Shown piece after piece: positions 10,886 through 19,339 of a stretch of DNA of 64,000 nt (position 1 is its first letter; the number at the start of each line of letters is the position of its first letter). Source of the stretch: Streptomyces sp. NBC_00306 (GTDB lineage Bacteria > Actinomycetota > Actinomycetes > Streptomycetales > Streptomycetaceae); the NCBI RefSeq assembly GCF_036169555.1, contig NZ_CP108032.1, positions 3,658,001 through 3,722,000 on the forward strand. The letters run 5' to 3'. A program made the position numbers and the translations under genes. A model generated the notes under the pieces. That model ran no database searches and was not told the DNA's origin. It saw only the letters and a program-made list of their open reading frames with translations.

Positions 10886-11063
10886 GGTGTACAGGGGTGC
10901 GCGGCAGGGGAGTTGGGCCGCGACCGGCCCGGGCCGACGGGGTCGAGGGCCGGGCGGGGACTGCGGGTGGCCGGGGCCGCGTCGGCCGGGATCCGGGAGT
11001 GACCAGGGCTCTCCTGTTGTGCGGTGGCCTGGCCCACGTGATCCGCATCCGACCGCGCCGGCG

Positions 11064-11083
11064 CCTGAGTACGCGTACTCAGG
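11064..11083. promoter_or_regulatory. Perfect 20-bp palindrome upstream of lipoprotein gene
   Basis: CCTGAGTACGCGTACTCAGG is identical to its reverse complement. It lies 33 bp before the ATG of the next gene, where a repressor operator would be expected. The size and symmetry fit a TetR- or GntR-type site. No matching regulator gene is adjacent. Confidence 0.55.
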
Positions 11084-11116
11084 ACCAACACCCGTGCCCC
11101 GGCGCACAATCGCCGC

Positions 11117-11701
11117 ATGCATCGTCTGACGCCCGCCGCCGCCGGTCTCCTGCTCGTGCTCGCCGTACCGGTGCTGGCGGGGTGCGGTACCGAGAAGGCC
11201 CCCGAACCGGCCGCTGAACGGGCCGCCGCCTCGGCGTCCGCCTCCTACGAGGCCGCGCGGAAGACCGCGAAGGCCGAGCACGACCGCCGCTTCAAGGACG
11301 TGGCGGCGATCTGCTCCGACCGTGGGCCGAGCGCGTCCCCCGAAGCCACCGCGTCACGGTCGATGGACCCGGAGGCGCAGAAGTACGCCGAGAACCACGC
11401 GTTCAAGCGGAAGGCACCCCTGTCGGGCGATGCCGCCTGCCGTGGTGAGGCGCATGCGAAGCGCATCGCGCGCGGGCTGGAGGGTGTCCGGGACGAGCCC
11501 GCCCTGCGTGCCGCACTGCGGCGGCTCGGCTACGGCAGCGCGGACCTGGAGGTCTACGGGACGGGCGGCTCGCTCGGCTTCACCTTCCTCGTGCCGGACA
11601 CCGGGCCCTGCATCACGGGTCTGCTCGGCACACCCCCCGACGTGGAGTCGCACGGCTTCTTCATGGAGGGCGGCTGCAGGGAGCCCAAGGGCGGTCACTG
11701 A
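11117..11701 (+). CDS. Putative lipoprotein
   Basis: A 194-residue protein with a signal peptide and lipobox (LLLVLAVPVLAGC, Cys near residue 23), an Ala/Glu/Lys-rich helical stretch of about residues 29-60, and a C-terminal part with LRRLGYGSADLEVYGTG and several Cys (CITG, GGC) that may form disulfides outside the cell. No family recognised. It stands alone behind a perfect 20-bp palindrome, which may control it. Confidence 0.72.
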   Translation: MHRLTPAAAGLLLVLAVPVLAGCGTEKAPEPAAERAAASASASYEAARKTAKAEHDRRFKDVAAICSDRGPSASPEATASRSMDPEAQKYAENHAFKRKAPLSGDAACRGEAHAKRIARGLEGVRDEPALRAALRRLGYGSADLEVYGTGGSLGFTFLVPDTGPCITGLLGTPPDVESHGFFMEGGCREPKGGH

Positions 11702-11836
11702 CCTCCGGCCGCGCAACACGGGGGGCATATTCAATCGTTCAACCAACAGCATTACGCTGTGCCCACCACAGCGCTCGCTGTGACGCCTGAGGCGTGGGAG
11801 ACGCCTGGGCGACAAGGGGTGGGGAGAACCGCATTG

Positions 11837-14368
11837 ATGCTGCGGCATGCCGGAAAACGTCGAAGAACCGCGTACGGCGCACTGATCGGGACGCTCGCCG
11901 CGAGCGCCGTCGTCCTCGCGCCCGGATGGGGGCAGGCCGCCGGGGGGCCGTCCGCCCCCGCCGGGCAGGCGCCCGTCCCGTCCGCCGGGGCGACGCTCGC
12001 CACCGGTGAGCGGCTGGAAGTCGTCCCGCGCCGTGGGCAGTCGGCACCCGGCTTCCGCGTCGTGCCGAAGAGCCAGGGCGGACAGCCGGGCCGGTACGCC
12101 TACAGCGTCCTGGACGGAAAGCTTCAGGTGCGGCCCGTCGGGCTGCGGCAACCGGCCAGGTCCACCACGGTCGGCATCGGATCGCCGACGCGGTCCGCTC
12201 CCGCTCCGCGCGCCGCGTACTCCGTGAAGATCCAGCTCACCGGCACCGATCACTTCGGGCCCATCATCCAGGTGTGGAACCGCAAGACCTGGGTCTACCA
12301 CGAGGTCGCCGCGGAGCAGTTCGGCAACTCCGGCAAGGTCTCGCTGCCGCCCGGCGACTACATCACCGTCGGGATGTACAGCAACTGGCAGCAGCCCGAC
12401 CACCTCCTCACCAAGACGTTCACGGTGAAGGACCGGGGCCTGACGGTGACGTTCGACCCGGCTCTCGCCAAGGAGACCGCCATCACGGCGGACGATCCGT
12501 CCGCGCGCCGCGCCTCCGCGGCCGTGTCGCTCCGCATGCCGAACGGGGACGTCGTCGGTTTCCTCGGCGGTTGGGGCAACAAGGTCTACGCGACGCCCTT
12601 CTCACTGCCCGGTGCCTCGCTGCGCGTCCACGAGGTGCTGGTCAAGGACGGGTCGGCGGCCAACACGCCCAGCCCGTACCGCTACGACCTCTACCGCAAC
12701 TTCCCGGGCGGGGTGCCCGCCTCGCCGCGGGCCCAGGTGCGCACGGCCGACCTGGCACGGACGGTCACCACGCTGCGTGCGGCGGGAGACGACACCACGG
12801 GCTGGTTCTCGTCGTACCCCTCCGTCAGCGACTCGTCCGGCGTCTACCTCCCGACCCCGGTCCGGTTCCCCTCCACGGTCACGGAGTACGCCACGCCCGG
12901 CCAGCCCTTCGGCCGCATGCTGTCCTACGACGGCGGCCCCACGGTCACCGCCGAGCCCCGCACCCTCCCCCAGGGCGCAGGCCCGGCCGAGACGTTCGGT
13001 GCCGCGCCCTTCGCGCTGCGCTCCTTCCCGCCGTCCGGCGCCGTCCAGCGGGGCACCAAGCTCGAGGTGTACGAGCCGTGGGCGTTCACCGACTCGCTCG
13101 GCCACGCGGGCAGCGACTACGACTCCGTCCAGGACTTCCTGCTGACCTCGCGCGGTACGAAGCTCGCCGAGACGAAGGGCCTCGAGACGCCCAAGGTGTG
13201 GTCCGCCGCGGTCCCGAGGGCGCAGGCGCCCTATGAACTGACCCAGACGGTGCGGCACACGGGGCGGCCCACGCGGCTCTCCACCCGGCAGACGACCGAA
13301 TGGGCCTTCGTCTCCGACGGCTACTCCGGCTCCGCCACCGACCTGCCGCTCGCGGACGTCGACGTCCGTGTCGACGGACTCGACGCGCGCAACGCGGCAG
13401 GCGCCTCCCCCGTCACCGTGGAGGCGCTCGCCACCTCCCGCAGGCAGGGGGCGACCGCGAGCGTCACCGGCCTGGAGTACTCCGCCGACGACGGCGCGAC
13501 ATGGACCGCTCTGCCCGCCGCGGACACGGGCGGCCGGGCGACGGCCGAACTCTCCGTCCCGCAGAACGCGCGGTACGTCTCGCTGCGCGTGAGCGGCAAG
13601 GACTCGGAGGGATCGACCGTCCGCAGAGCGGTGATCCGGGCGTTCGTCGGCCCCGCGCCGGCGGCCGACGAGACCGTGGGCTCCATCAAGGTCACGAACG
13701 TCGTCGTCAACAACGGCAGGGTGATCGCGCCGGTCATGTACGACGACCCCAACAGGGAGCCGTACACGGTCCGGTACACCGTCACCGACCCGGCGGGCGT
13801 GGCGGACACGGGCGTCGTCCTGCACCGGAGCGACCCGGGCCGGCCGGACGCGGTGATCCGTACCTGGACCCCGGAGTGCACCCCGGTGGACGCCACCACG
13901 TCCACGTGCGAGGCGCCCTTCCAGCTCAATGCCCGCGGCCAGCTCGGCCGGAACGATCTCGCCGGTGAGTGGAAGGCGGCCGTCTGGGCCCGCTCCCTCG
14001 ACGGCCGGAGCTTCACCGACCGGAGCGATCTCGCAACAGCCCAGATCCTGCGCGAGACCCGGGTGACGATCACCGCGCCGACGGTCCCGGTGACCAAGGG
14101 CAAGGCGTTCGCAGTCTCCGGCATCGCCGGGATCGCGGACTGGTCGACAGGTCGCTGGAACGCCCTGCCGGGCAAGGCGGTCCAGCTGGAGTTCCGCCGT
14201 CCCGGCACCTCGGCCTACACGATCGCCGCCCATGTGACCGCCGACACGACGGGCACGGTCAAGGCCGCGCCGAAGGCCGCGTACGACGCCAACTGGCGGT
14301 GGCTGCTGCCACGTACGCCCGGCGTGGGGGCCGCCGCGTCACCGGTCGTCTTCGTGGACGTCCGCTAG
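11837..14368 (+). CDS. Large secreted protein of unknown function
   Basis: An 843-residue protein. The start at ATG 11837 (TTG 11834 is equally possible) follows GGGGAG and yields a signal peptide (RHAGKRRRTAYGALIG, then an Ala/Val core, cleavage near GQA-AG). Residues about 45-100 (ATGERLEVVPRRG, GRYAYSVLDGKLQV) resemble the N-terminal beta-region of Streptomyces subtilisin-like secreted proteases. However, I find no Asp-His-Ser protease domain. The rest looks like successive beta-sandwich modules, with a late segment VTITAPTVPVTKGKAFAVSG of bacterial Ig type. Probably a secreted or surface binding protein; role unknown. Confidence 0.7.
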   Translation: MLRHAGKRRRTAYGALIGTLAASAVVLAPGWGQAAGGPSAPAGQAPVPSAGATLATGERLEVVPRRGQSAPGFRVVPKSQGGQPGRYAYSVLDGKLQVRPVGLRQPARSTTVGIGSPTRSAPAPRAAYSVKIQLTGTDHFGPIIQVWNRKTWVYHEVAAEQFGNSGKVSLPPGDYITVGMYSNWQQPDHLLTKTFTVKDRGLTVTFDPALAKETAITADDPSARRASAAVSLRMPNGDVVGFLGGWGNKVYATPFSLPGASLRVHEVLVKDGSAANTPSPYRYDLYRNFPGGVPASPRAQVRTADLARTVTTLRAAGDDTTGWFSSYPSVSDSSGVYLPTPVRFPSTVTEYATPGQPFGRMLSYDGGPTVTAEPRTLPQGAGPAETFGAAPFALRSFPPSGAVQRGTKLEVYEPWAFTDSLGHAGSDYDSVQDFLLTSRGTKLAETKGLETPKVWSAAVPRAQAPYELTQTVRHTGRPTRLSTRQTTEWAFVSDGYSGSATDLPLADVDVRVDGLDARNAAGASPVTVEALATSRRQGATASVTGLEYSADDGATWTALPAADTGGRATAELSVPQNARYVSLRVSGKDSEGSTVRRAVIRAFVGPAPAADETVGSIKVTNVVVNNGRVIAPVMYDDPNREPYTVRYTVTDPAGVADTGVVLHRSDPGRPDAVIRTWTPECTPVDATTSTCEAPFQLNARGQLGRNDLAGEWKAAVWARSLDGRSFTDRSDLATAQILRETRVTITAPTVPVTKGKAFAVSGIAGIADWSTGRWNALPGKAVQLEFRRPGTSAYTIAAHVTADTTGTVKAAPKAAYDANWRWLLPRTPGVGAAASPVVFVDVR

Positions 14369-14406
14369 TGCCGTGACCGGCAAGGTTCGTCCGTCGAGGA
14401 GTGAGG

Positions 14407-14437
14407 GTCCCCCCACGCCCACAGGGCGTGGGGGGAG
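14407..14437. repeat. Intergenic hairpin repeat, family B copy 1
   Basis: A 31-bp hairpin (CCCCCCACGCCC pairing with GGGCGTGGGGGG around ACA). Near-identical copies lie at 37784-37814 and 54625-54655. The homology to the 37.8 kb copy continues into the following GTGCGTG...TCGCAAGGC stretch. A related GCACCTCCCGTGCCC element follows at 14503-14527. Confidence 0.8.
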
Positions 14438-14602
14438 CGTCCGGTGCGTGCTGTCGCAAGGCGGCCGGAAGTCCTGGTAGCTCCGCTACAAGGACTGTGG
14501 CGGCACCTCCCGTGCCCGAAGGGTTACCGGGAATGCAGGCGCGACAGGGCAGAGCTTGCCGGGAGCGGCACCAGGAACACGGACGAGATCGTCACACGCG
14601 AG

Positions 14603-14631
14603 AAGGGGGCGCCCTGACCGGGCGCCCCCTT
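14603..14631. terminator. Bidirectional terminator
   Basis: A perfect 12-bp stem (AAGGGGGCGCCC / GGGCGCCCCCTT) around a 5-nt loop, between the convergent secreted-protein and sacsin-like genes. Confidence 0.85.
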
Positions 14632-14656
14632 CCTGCGTCTCCGCGCGGTCGGCGTG

Positions 14657-17600
14657 TCAGTCGAACCAGCGGTTCCGCGCCAGTTCGTCCGTACGCGACG
14701 GGTCCTCCAGCAGGGCCGCCACCTCGAAGCGGCGCGGCCACTGGGCCGCCGCCCACGCGAGGCCCGCCGCCACGCCCTCCACCGTGGACGCGTGGATCAC
14801 CCCGTCCGGGGTGCGGCGCCACTCCAGTTCGGTGCCGCCCGCGATCAGTTCGTCGTGCTCGACGTACGTGGCCGGGGTGCCCGCGCCCAGCAGGACGTGC
14901 ACCGATTCCGGGACCTCGTACTCCTCGCCCTCGGTCGTGACCTCCGCCGCCACCGTCTCGCTCAGCCGGCGGACCTGGAACAGTTCCGCCAACTCCGCCG
15001 CCCGGGACGGAGCCACCGGCAGCAGCGGGATGCCGGCGGTGAGCGGGAGGAGGTCGGGGGCGTCGGCCACGACCGCGTCGGACGCGTCGACCACCCGGAC
15101 CTCCCCGTCGACCACCGCACGGAGCTCGTCCGGCAGGGTCACCTGCTCCGGGTCGAGCTCCGCCAGCGCCGTGTAGAGCGCGTGCAGTTGGGCCGGCCGC
15201 ACCGGCAGGCCGGGGTCCGCGAGGCGGCCGAGCAACTCGGCCGCGCCGCCCGGCTCGTCGAGGAGGGACGCCACCGACGTCCGTACGCCGAGCGCCCGCA
15301 GGACCTGCGCATCGTCGAAGCCGGTCGCGTCGACGGCCTCGTACAGCCCTTCGAGCAGCGGATCGCCGCCGGCGGCCCGCAGCCCGGCGGGCCGCCGGCC
15401 GTCCAGGACGGGGTGGTCCCGCAGCCACCACGCGGTGTAGGGCCGCACGGTCTCCGTCGTGCCGTCCGGCAGCAGGACCCGTACGGCCTGGGTGAGCGCG
15501 TCCCGCAGCGGCGGCTGCGCCAGCAGCGCCAGCGCCTGCGGCCAGCGGTCGTCGTCCACCAGGTCCAGATCGCGCACCGCGACGATCTCCGTGGCGACCG
15601 GGGGAACGGGTGTGTCCGGCAGCCGGTCGAGCACGTCCTCGCACCAGACGTCGACCGCGTCCAGCAGGCCCGCGTCGTCGGGTTCGGCGAAGTCCCCGTC
15701 GCGGGGCTCCAGTTCGTCGGGGTCGAGGACGACGTCCGTGGCCCGTACCAGCGCGAAGTTCGCCAGCACCCCGCAGGCGGCGAGCGGCTGCTCGCCCCAC
15801 CGTTCGGCCAGTTCCGCATCGCAGAGCGCCAGCTCGTCGTCGCGCATCACGGCCGCGAACGGGCTGCCCGGCAGCACCAGTTCACCCGCCGGGGCGAGCT
15901 CCCCGTCCTCGTCGGGCAGCGCGAGGGCGCCCAGCCAGGGCTCGTCGCCGGGTTCGAGACCCGCGTCCCGTACGAGCGTGAGCACGGTCTGCACGACCTC
16001 GTCGGCGTCGAGCGCGTCCTCGTCCCACACCTCGCCGGCGTCCATCGACCCGGCGACCGCGGCCCGCACCTGCGGCGTCGTGAGCACCGCACGCGGCGTC
16101 GCGGGCAGCGCCCCCAGCTTCTCCAGCAGCGGGTGCGCCGCGTCGGGGTGGACGACCTTCAGGCCGAGGCGGGCCAGCTCCTGCGGGGTGTCGGCGAGCG
16201 GAAGCAGCGTCTGCCGCGGCCCGATCGTGGTCCGGGAGTCCGCCAGCGGGACGGGCAGGCCCGTCAGCCGGTCGGGGTCGACACCGGCGAGGCTGTCGTA
16301 GAGCCGCCGCCACCAGCCCGGTTCGCGCTCCAGCCCCGCGAGCCGGTCGATCGCCTCGGTCAGCGGGACCCGGGCGACGCCGAGCGTCCGCAGCTCCACC
16401 CGGCGCTCCAGCCCGGCCGGCAGCAGACTCGGCAGGACTTCGGCGAGCACCTGCACGGTCTCCGCGCCGGCGCCCTCCAGGACCTCGGCCTCGATCGGCC
16501 GCAGCCCGGCCGAGGACTCGCCCACGGGCAGTCCGGTGTCGTCCCGTCCGGACCACTCCCCGGCAACGTCGCGCGGGGCCGCCGCCTCCAGGAACGCCGT
16601 ACGCGGCAGCAGCCGCAGGATCGCGGCCCGCAGTGCGCCGTCCAGTTCGCCCTTGCCGAGCGGGCCCGGCACCAGGTCGATCGTGCCGACCGTGACGGGC
16701 TGCCAGTCGCCGAGCAGCTCGGCGTAGGCCTGCGCGGCGCGCTCCACGAGGAAGTCGGTGAGCGGCCCGGGCGCGGGATGGCGGCGCGTGGTGTCCAGCG
16801 GAAGTGTGGCGATCAGCAGTGCGGGGACACCGAGGGGTTCGTCGGTGGGGGTGGGCGCGTGCACCACGGGTGCGGTGCGCGGCCGGGCCGGCGCGCCCTC
16901 GTCGTCGACGGGCACGGCCCAGGTGACGGCCCAGTGGGGCCGCAGGCGCTCCTCGACGGGCCGGTCCGCGAGCAGGGCCGGTGCGAGGCCGCCGCCGTGG
17001 CTGACGACACGCCAGCGCCGCTCGCCGTGGACGCTGTCCTGGACGTGGACGTAGGGGCCCTGGACGGTGCGCCGCAACTCCCGTACGCCGTCCGGGGTTT
17101 CGATCACGATCTCGGTGAGGCCCGGGAGGGTGAGGAGCAGCGCGTCGTCGACCCCGGCGAGGAGCCGCTCCACGAGGTCGGCCGCGGCGCCGTCGCGCAG
17201 CGGCAGCACGACGACGGTGTCGTACCCCTCGGGGGCGGTGCCCTCGGCGGGCAGCGGCAGCCGCAGCAGCGGTACGTGCCCGTCGCGGCGGCGCAGCTCG
17301 TCGCCGAGGCCGGGGCTCGCCTGGGCGGCCTCCTCGGCCAGACCGCGCGCCTCGGCGAGGGACCAGCGGACGCCGCCGTGGCGGCCGATGACCGCGGGTT
17401 CGTCGCTCACGGCGAGCACGGCCGCGAAGCCGACGCCGAACCGGCCGACGGCGCTCTCTCCGCTGTCGCGCTTGGCGGAGGCACGCAGGGTGCTCAGCGA
17501 TTCGACGCCGGTGGCGTCCAGGGCCGCGCCGGTGTTGGCGGCGGCGAGGACCGCTGGTGCGTCTCCTGTGCCGGGGTGCAGGGTCAGCCGCAGGCGGCCG

Positions 17601-17806
17601 GCGGTCCCGGCGCGGGCGGCGGCGTCGGCGGCGTTCTGGGCGAGCTCGACGACGAGGCGGTCACGGTAGCCGCCGAGGACGAGGTCCTCCTCGGCGTTCG
17701 CGTCCTCCCGGAAGCGAGCGGGGCTCGCACCCCACGCGTCGAGCACGCCGCGCCGCAGCCGCGCCGTCCCGAACGGGTCGGCCCACTCGGTCGTCCTGAC
17801 GCTCAC
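14657..17806 (-). CDS. Sacsin/Hsp90-like GHKL ATPase protein
   Basis: A 1049-residue cytosolic protein. The first approximately 230 residues form a GHKL/Hsp90-type nucleotide-binding fold: the helix ELAQNAADAA carries the ExxQNAxD catalytic/Mg motif (about residues 54-63), AANTGAALDATGVESL corresponds to the ATP-lid entry, and VGRFGVGFAAVLAVSD is the glycine-rich box. This is the sacsin N-terminal-like version. The remaining approximately 800 residues are acidic, leucine-rich and without a recognised domain. The GTG at 17806 has GGAG 7 nt upstream. Streptomyces copies are often labelled Hsp90-like chaperone, but the activity is not established. Confidence 0.8.
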   Translation of the reverse strand: MSVRTTEWADPFGTARLRRGVLDAWGASPARFREDANAEEDLVLGGYRDRLVVELAQNAADAAARAGTAGRLRLTLHPGTGDAPAVLAAANTGAALDATGVESLSTLRASAKRDSGESAVGRFGVGFAAVLAVSDEPAVIGRHGGVRWSLAEARGLAEEAAQASPGLGDELRRRDGHVPLLRLPLPAEGTAPEGYDTVVVLPLRDGAAADLVERLLAGVDDALLLTLPGLTEIVIETPDGVRELRRTVQGPYVHVQDSVHGERRWRVVSHGGGLAPALLADRPVEERLRPHWAVTWAVPVDDEGAPARPRTAPVVHAPTPTDEPLGVPALLIATLPLDTTRRHPAPGPLTDFLVERAAQAYAELLGDWQPVTVGTIDLVPGPLGKGELDGALRAAILRLLPRTAFLEAAAPRDVAGEWSGRDDTGLPVGESSAGLRPIEAEVLEGAGAETVQVLAEVLPSLLPAGLERRVELRTLGVARVPLTEAIDRLAGLEREPGWWRRLYDSLAGVDPDRLTGLPVPLADSRTTIGPRQTLLPLADTPQELARLGLKVVHPDAAHPLLEKLGALPATPRAVLTTPQVRAAVAGSMDAGEVWDEDALDADEVVQTVLTLVRDAGLEPGDEPWLGALALPDEDGELAPAGELVLPGSPFAAVMRDDELALCDAELAERWGEQPLAACGVLANFALVRATDVVLDPDELEPRDGDFAEPDDAGLLDAVDVWCEDVLDRLPDTPVPPVATEIVAVRDLDLVDDDRWPQALALLAQPPLRDALTQAVRVLLPDGTTETVRPYTAWWLRDHPVLDGRRPAGLRAAGGDPLLEGLYEAVDATGFDDAQVLRALGVRTSVASLLDEPGGAAELLGRLADPGLPVRPAQLHALYTALAELDPEQVTLPDELRAVVDGEVRVVDASDAVVADAPDLLPLTAGIPLLPVAPSRAAELAELFQVRRLSETVAAEVTTEGEEYEVPESVHVLLGAGTPATYVEHDELIAGGTELEWRRTPDGVIHASTVEGVAAGLAWAAAQWPRRFEVAALLEDPSRTDELARNRWFD

Positions 17807-18107
17807 GCTGTGACTCCGCTCTTCCGCTGATGCCGCCGGTGCCGTGCTGCCGGTACTGCCGGTACTGCCCGGACTCGTGCCGGCGGTGATGCCTGTGCGG
17901 CCGAAGGTACCGCGTACCGAGCGCGGGGCGTCCAGAGGGCGGAAGGACCTGTGTCCACCGATTTGTCCCCGAACGGGGGGGCGGATCGGGGGCGGGCACG
18001 ACGGAGAGCCGGGTGGATCACCACCCGGTCCGATCCGTACGGCAGGCGTTCTGCGCGGCGGAGGTCGTCCGCCGGGGAGCGGCGAACCGGGCGGGACGCC
18101 GCGAACC
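17807..18107. other. Intergenic region with hairpin (18009-18028)
   Basis: About 300 bp between the start of the sacsin-like gene and the stop of the DUF3027 gene, both on the minus strand. It contains a perfect 8-bp stem (CCGGGTGG / CCACCCGG, loop ATCA) that could terminate the DUF3027 transcript. It must also hold the sacsin-like promoter. No credible gene seen. Confidence 0.5.
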
Positions 18108-19040
18108 CTACGAGTGACCGAGGTCGTCCGAGTCCGCGTCCGGCTCCGAGGACACCGAGCCCCCGTCGCGGGAAGGCCGCAGCGGGAACGCGTCCGCCCC
18201 CATCGAGTCGAGCACGTGCGGTGCGGGCGTCGGCGTCTTCGGCATCACGGCGGCCTCGGAGTGGCCACCGCAGCCGTACGCGAAGGACACGACATGCCCG
18301 TCGGCGGGCGAGAACTCGTTCGCGCAGAGGCCGAAGGCCTGCCCCAATGAGCCGCCGACCCGCACGAGGAACCCGCACGAGACACAGGGAGCGGGGGCCG
18401 CCTGCGCCATCGGGGTGTTCGGTCCGAAGGACTCCTCCCAGCGGGCGGCCGCGGCGCGCAGGCCGTACCGGGACAGCACCCGCGCCCGGCGCAGGCCCAG
18501 CTCCTCGGCGATCGACGTGATCGCACCCCGGCCGTTGCCCCCGGTACCCGCGGGCCTGCGGTCGGTGAGCTCGGCGTCCTCGTCCTCGACGCGTTCGGCC
18601 AGGTCGTGCAGCGTCTCGGCGACGGCCGAGTTCGGCGGCGGCGCGTCCTCGCCGGTCCAGCCGGGTTCGAGGCGCAGGTCCTCCGCCTCGGTGGGCAGCA
18701 GATCGCCCGGGCCCATGTCGCCCGGCCGCAGCCGCTCGCTCCAGGGCACCCACTCGGGGGCCAGCAGCGCGTCGGGTCCCGGCAACAGGACGGTCTCGTC
18801 GAGCGTCACGACCTTCGCGCGGGAGGCGCGGGCGACCGTGACGGCCCAGCGCCAGCCGCGGTAGCCGGGTTCCTTGCTCTCGAAGAAGTGCGTGACGACG
18901 CGGTCTCCCTCGGACACGAGGGACACATGCTCGCCGACCACTCCTGGGGCAGCGGCCTCCTCGGCCGCCTCCCGGGCAAGGTCTACCGCCTCGGCGCACA
19001 GACGGTCGGGGGTTCGGCTTCGCGTCGTCGCAGCACTCAC
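18108..19040 (-). CDS. DUF3027 family protein
   Basis: A 310-residue protein from GTG 19040, which has GAGAAG 8 nt upstream. Longer upstream frames lack a ribosome site. The N-terminal half contains HFFESKEPGYRGWRWAVTVARA, characteristic of actinobacterial DUF3027. The C-terminal half has a CVSCGF pair followed by LCAN and YGCGGHSE, a possible metal-binding Cys cluster. The very acidic C-terminal tail ends DADSDDLGHS. The function is unknown. It is commonly found beside the sacsin-like ATPase in Streptomyces. Confidence 0.8.
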   Translation of the reverse strand: MSAATTRSRTPDRLCAEAVDLAREAAEEAAAPGVVGEHVSLVSEGDRVVTHFFESKEPGYRGWRWAVTVARASRAKVVTLDETVLLPGPDALLAPEWVPWSERLRPGDMGPGDLLPTEAEDLRLEPGWTGEDAPPPNSAVAETLHDLAERVEDEDAELTDRRPAGTGGNGRGAITSIAEELGLRRARVLSRYGLRAAAARWEESFGPNTPMAQAAPAPCVSCGFLVRVGGSLGQAFGLCANEFSPADGHVVSFAYGCGGHSEAAVMPKTPTPAPHVLDSMGADAFPLRPSRDGGSVSSEPDADSDDLGHS

Positions 19041-19339
19041 AGGTCTCGCTTCTCTCCTACGCCGTCTCACGGGTGCGCCGGCCGATTCGTGAGGGACGGG
19101 CCGCAGGCGGAGCGGACCAGAGGGCCGCATCGACGTCCGCGCCCAGACCAACCTGTCTCGGGCACACCTATCTTCATCCATTCTGCGGGATGCCGAAGAG
19201 GCGCGCGGCCGAGAACAACCGCCGGTGGCGCGCTACGCACGCTACCCCCTCCGCAGCCCGCCGCCCACCTGCCCGCCCCAACAAGGGTCCAACTACGCCG
19301 CATCTCGGTTCGTCATGGCGGGGCTTGGGGCACTATGAC

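Noticed and set aside
14654..17830. 1058-codon plus-strand open frame opposite the sacsin-like gene
   Set aside because: Low-complexity Arg/Gln/Gly composition and no motifs. The minus strand has GHKL motifs and a proper ribosome site.
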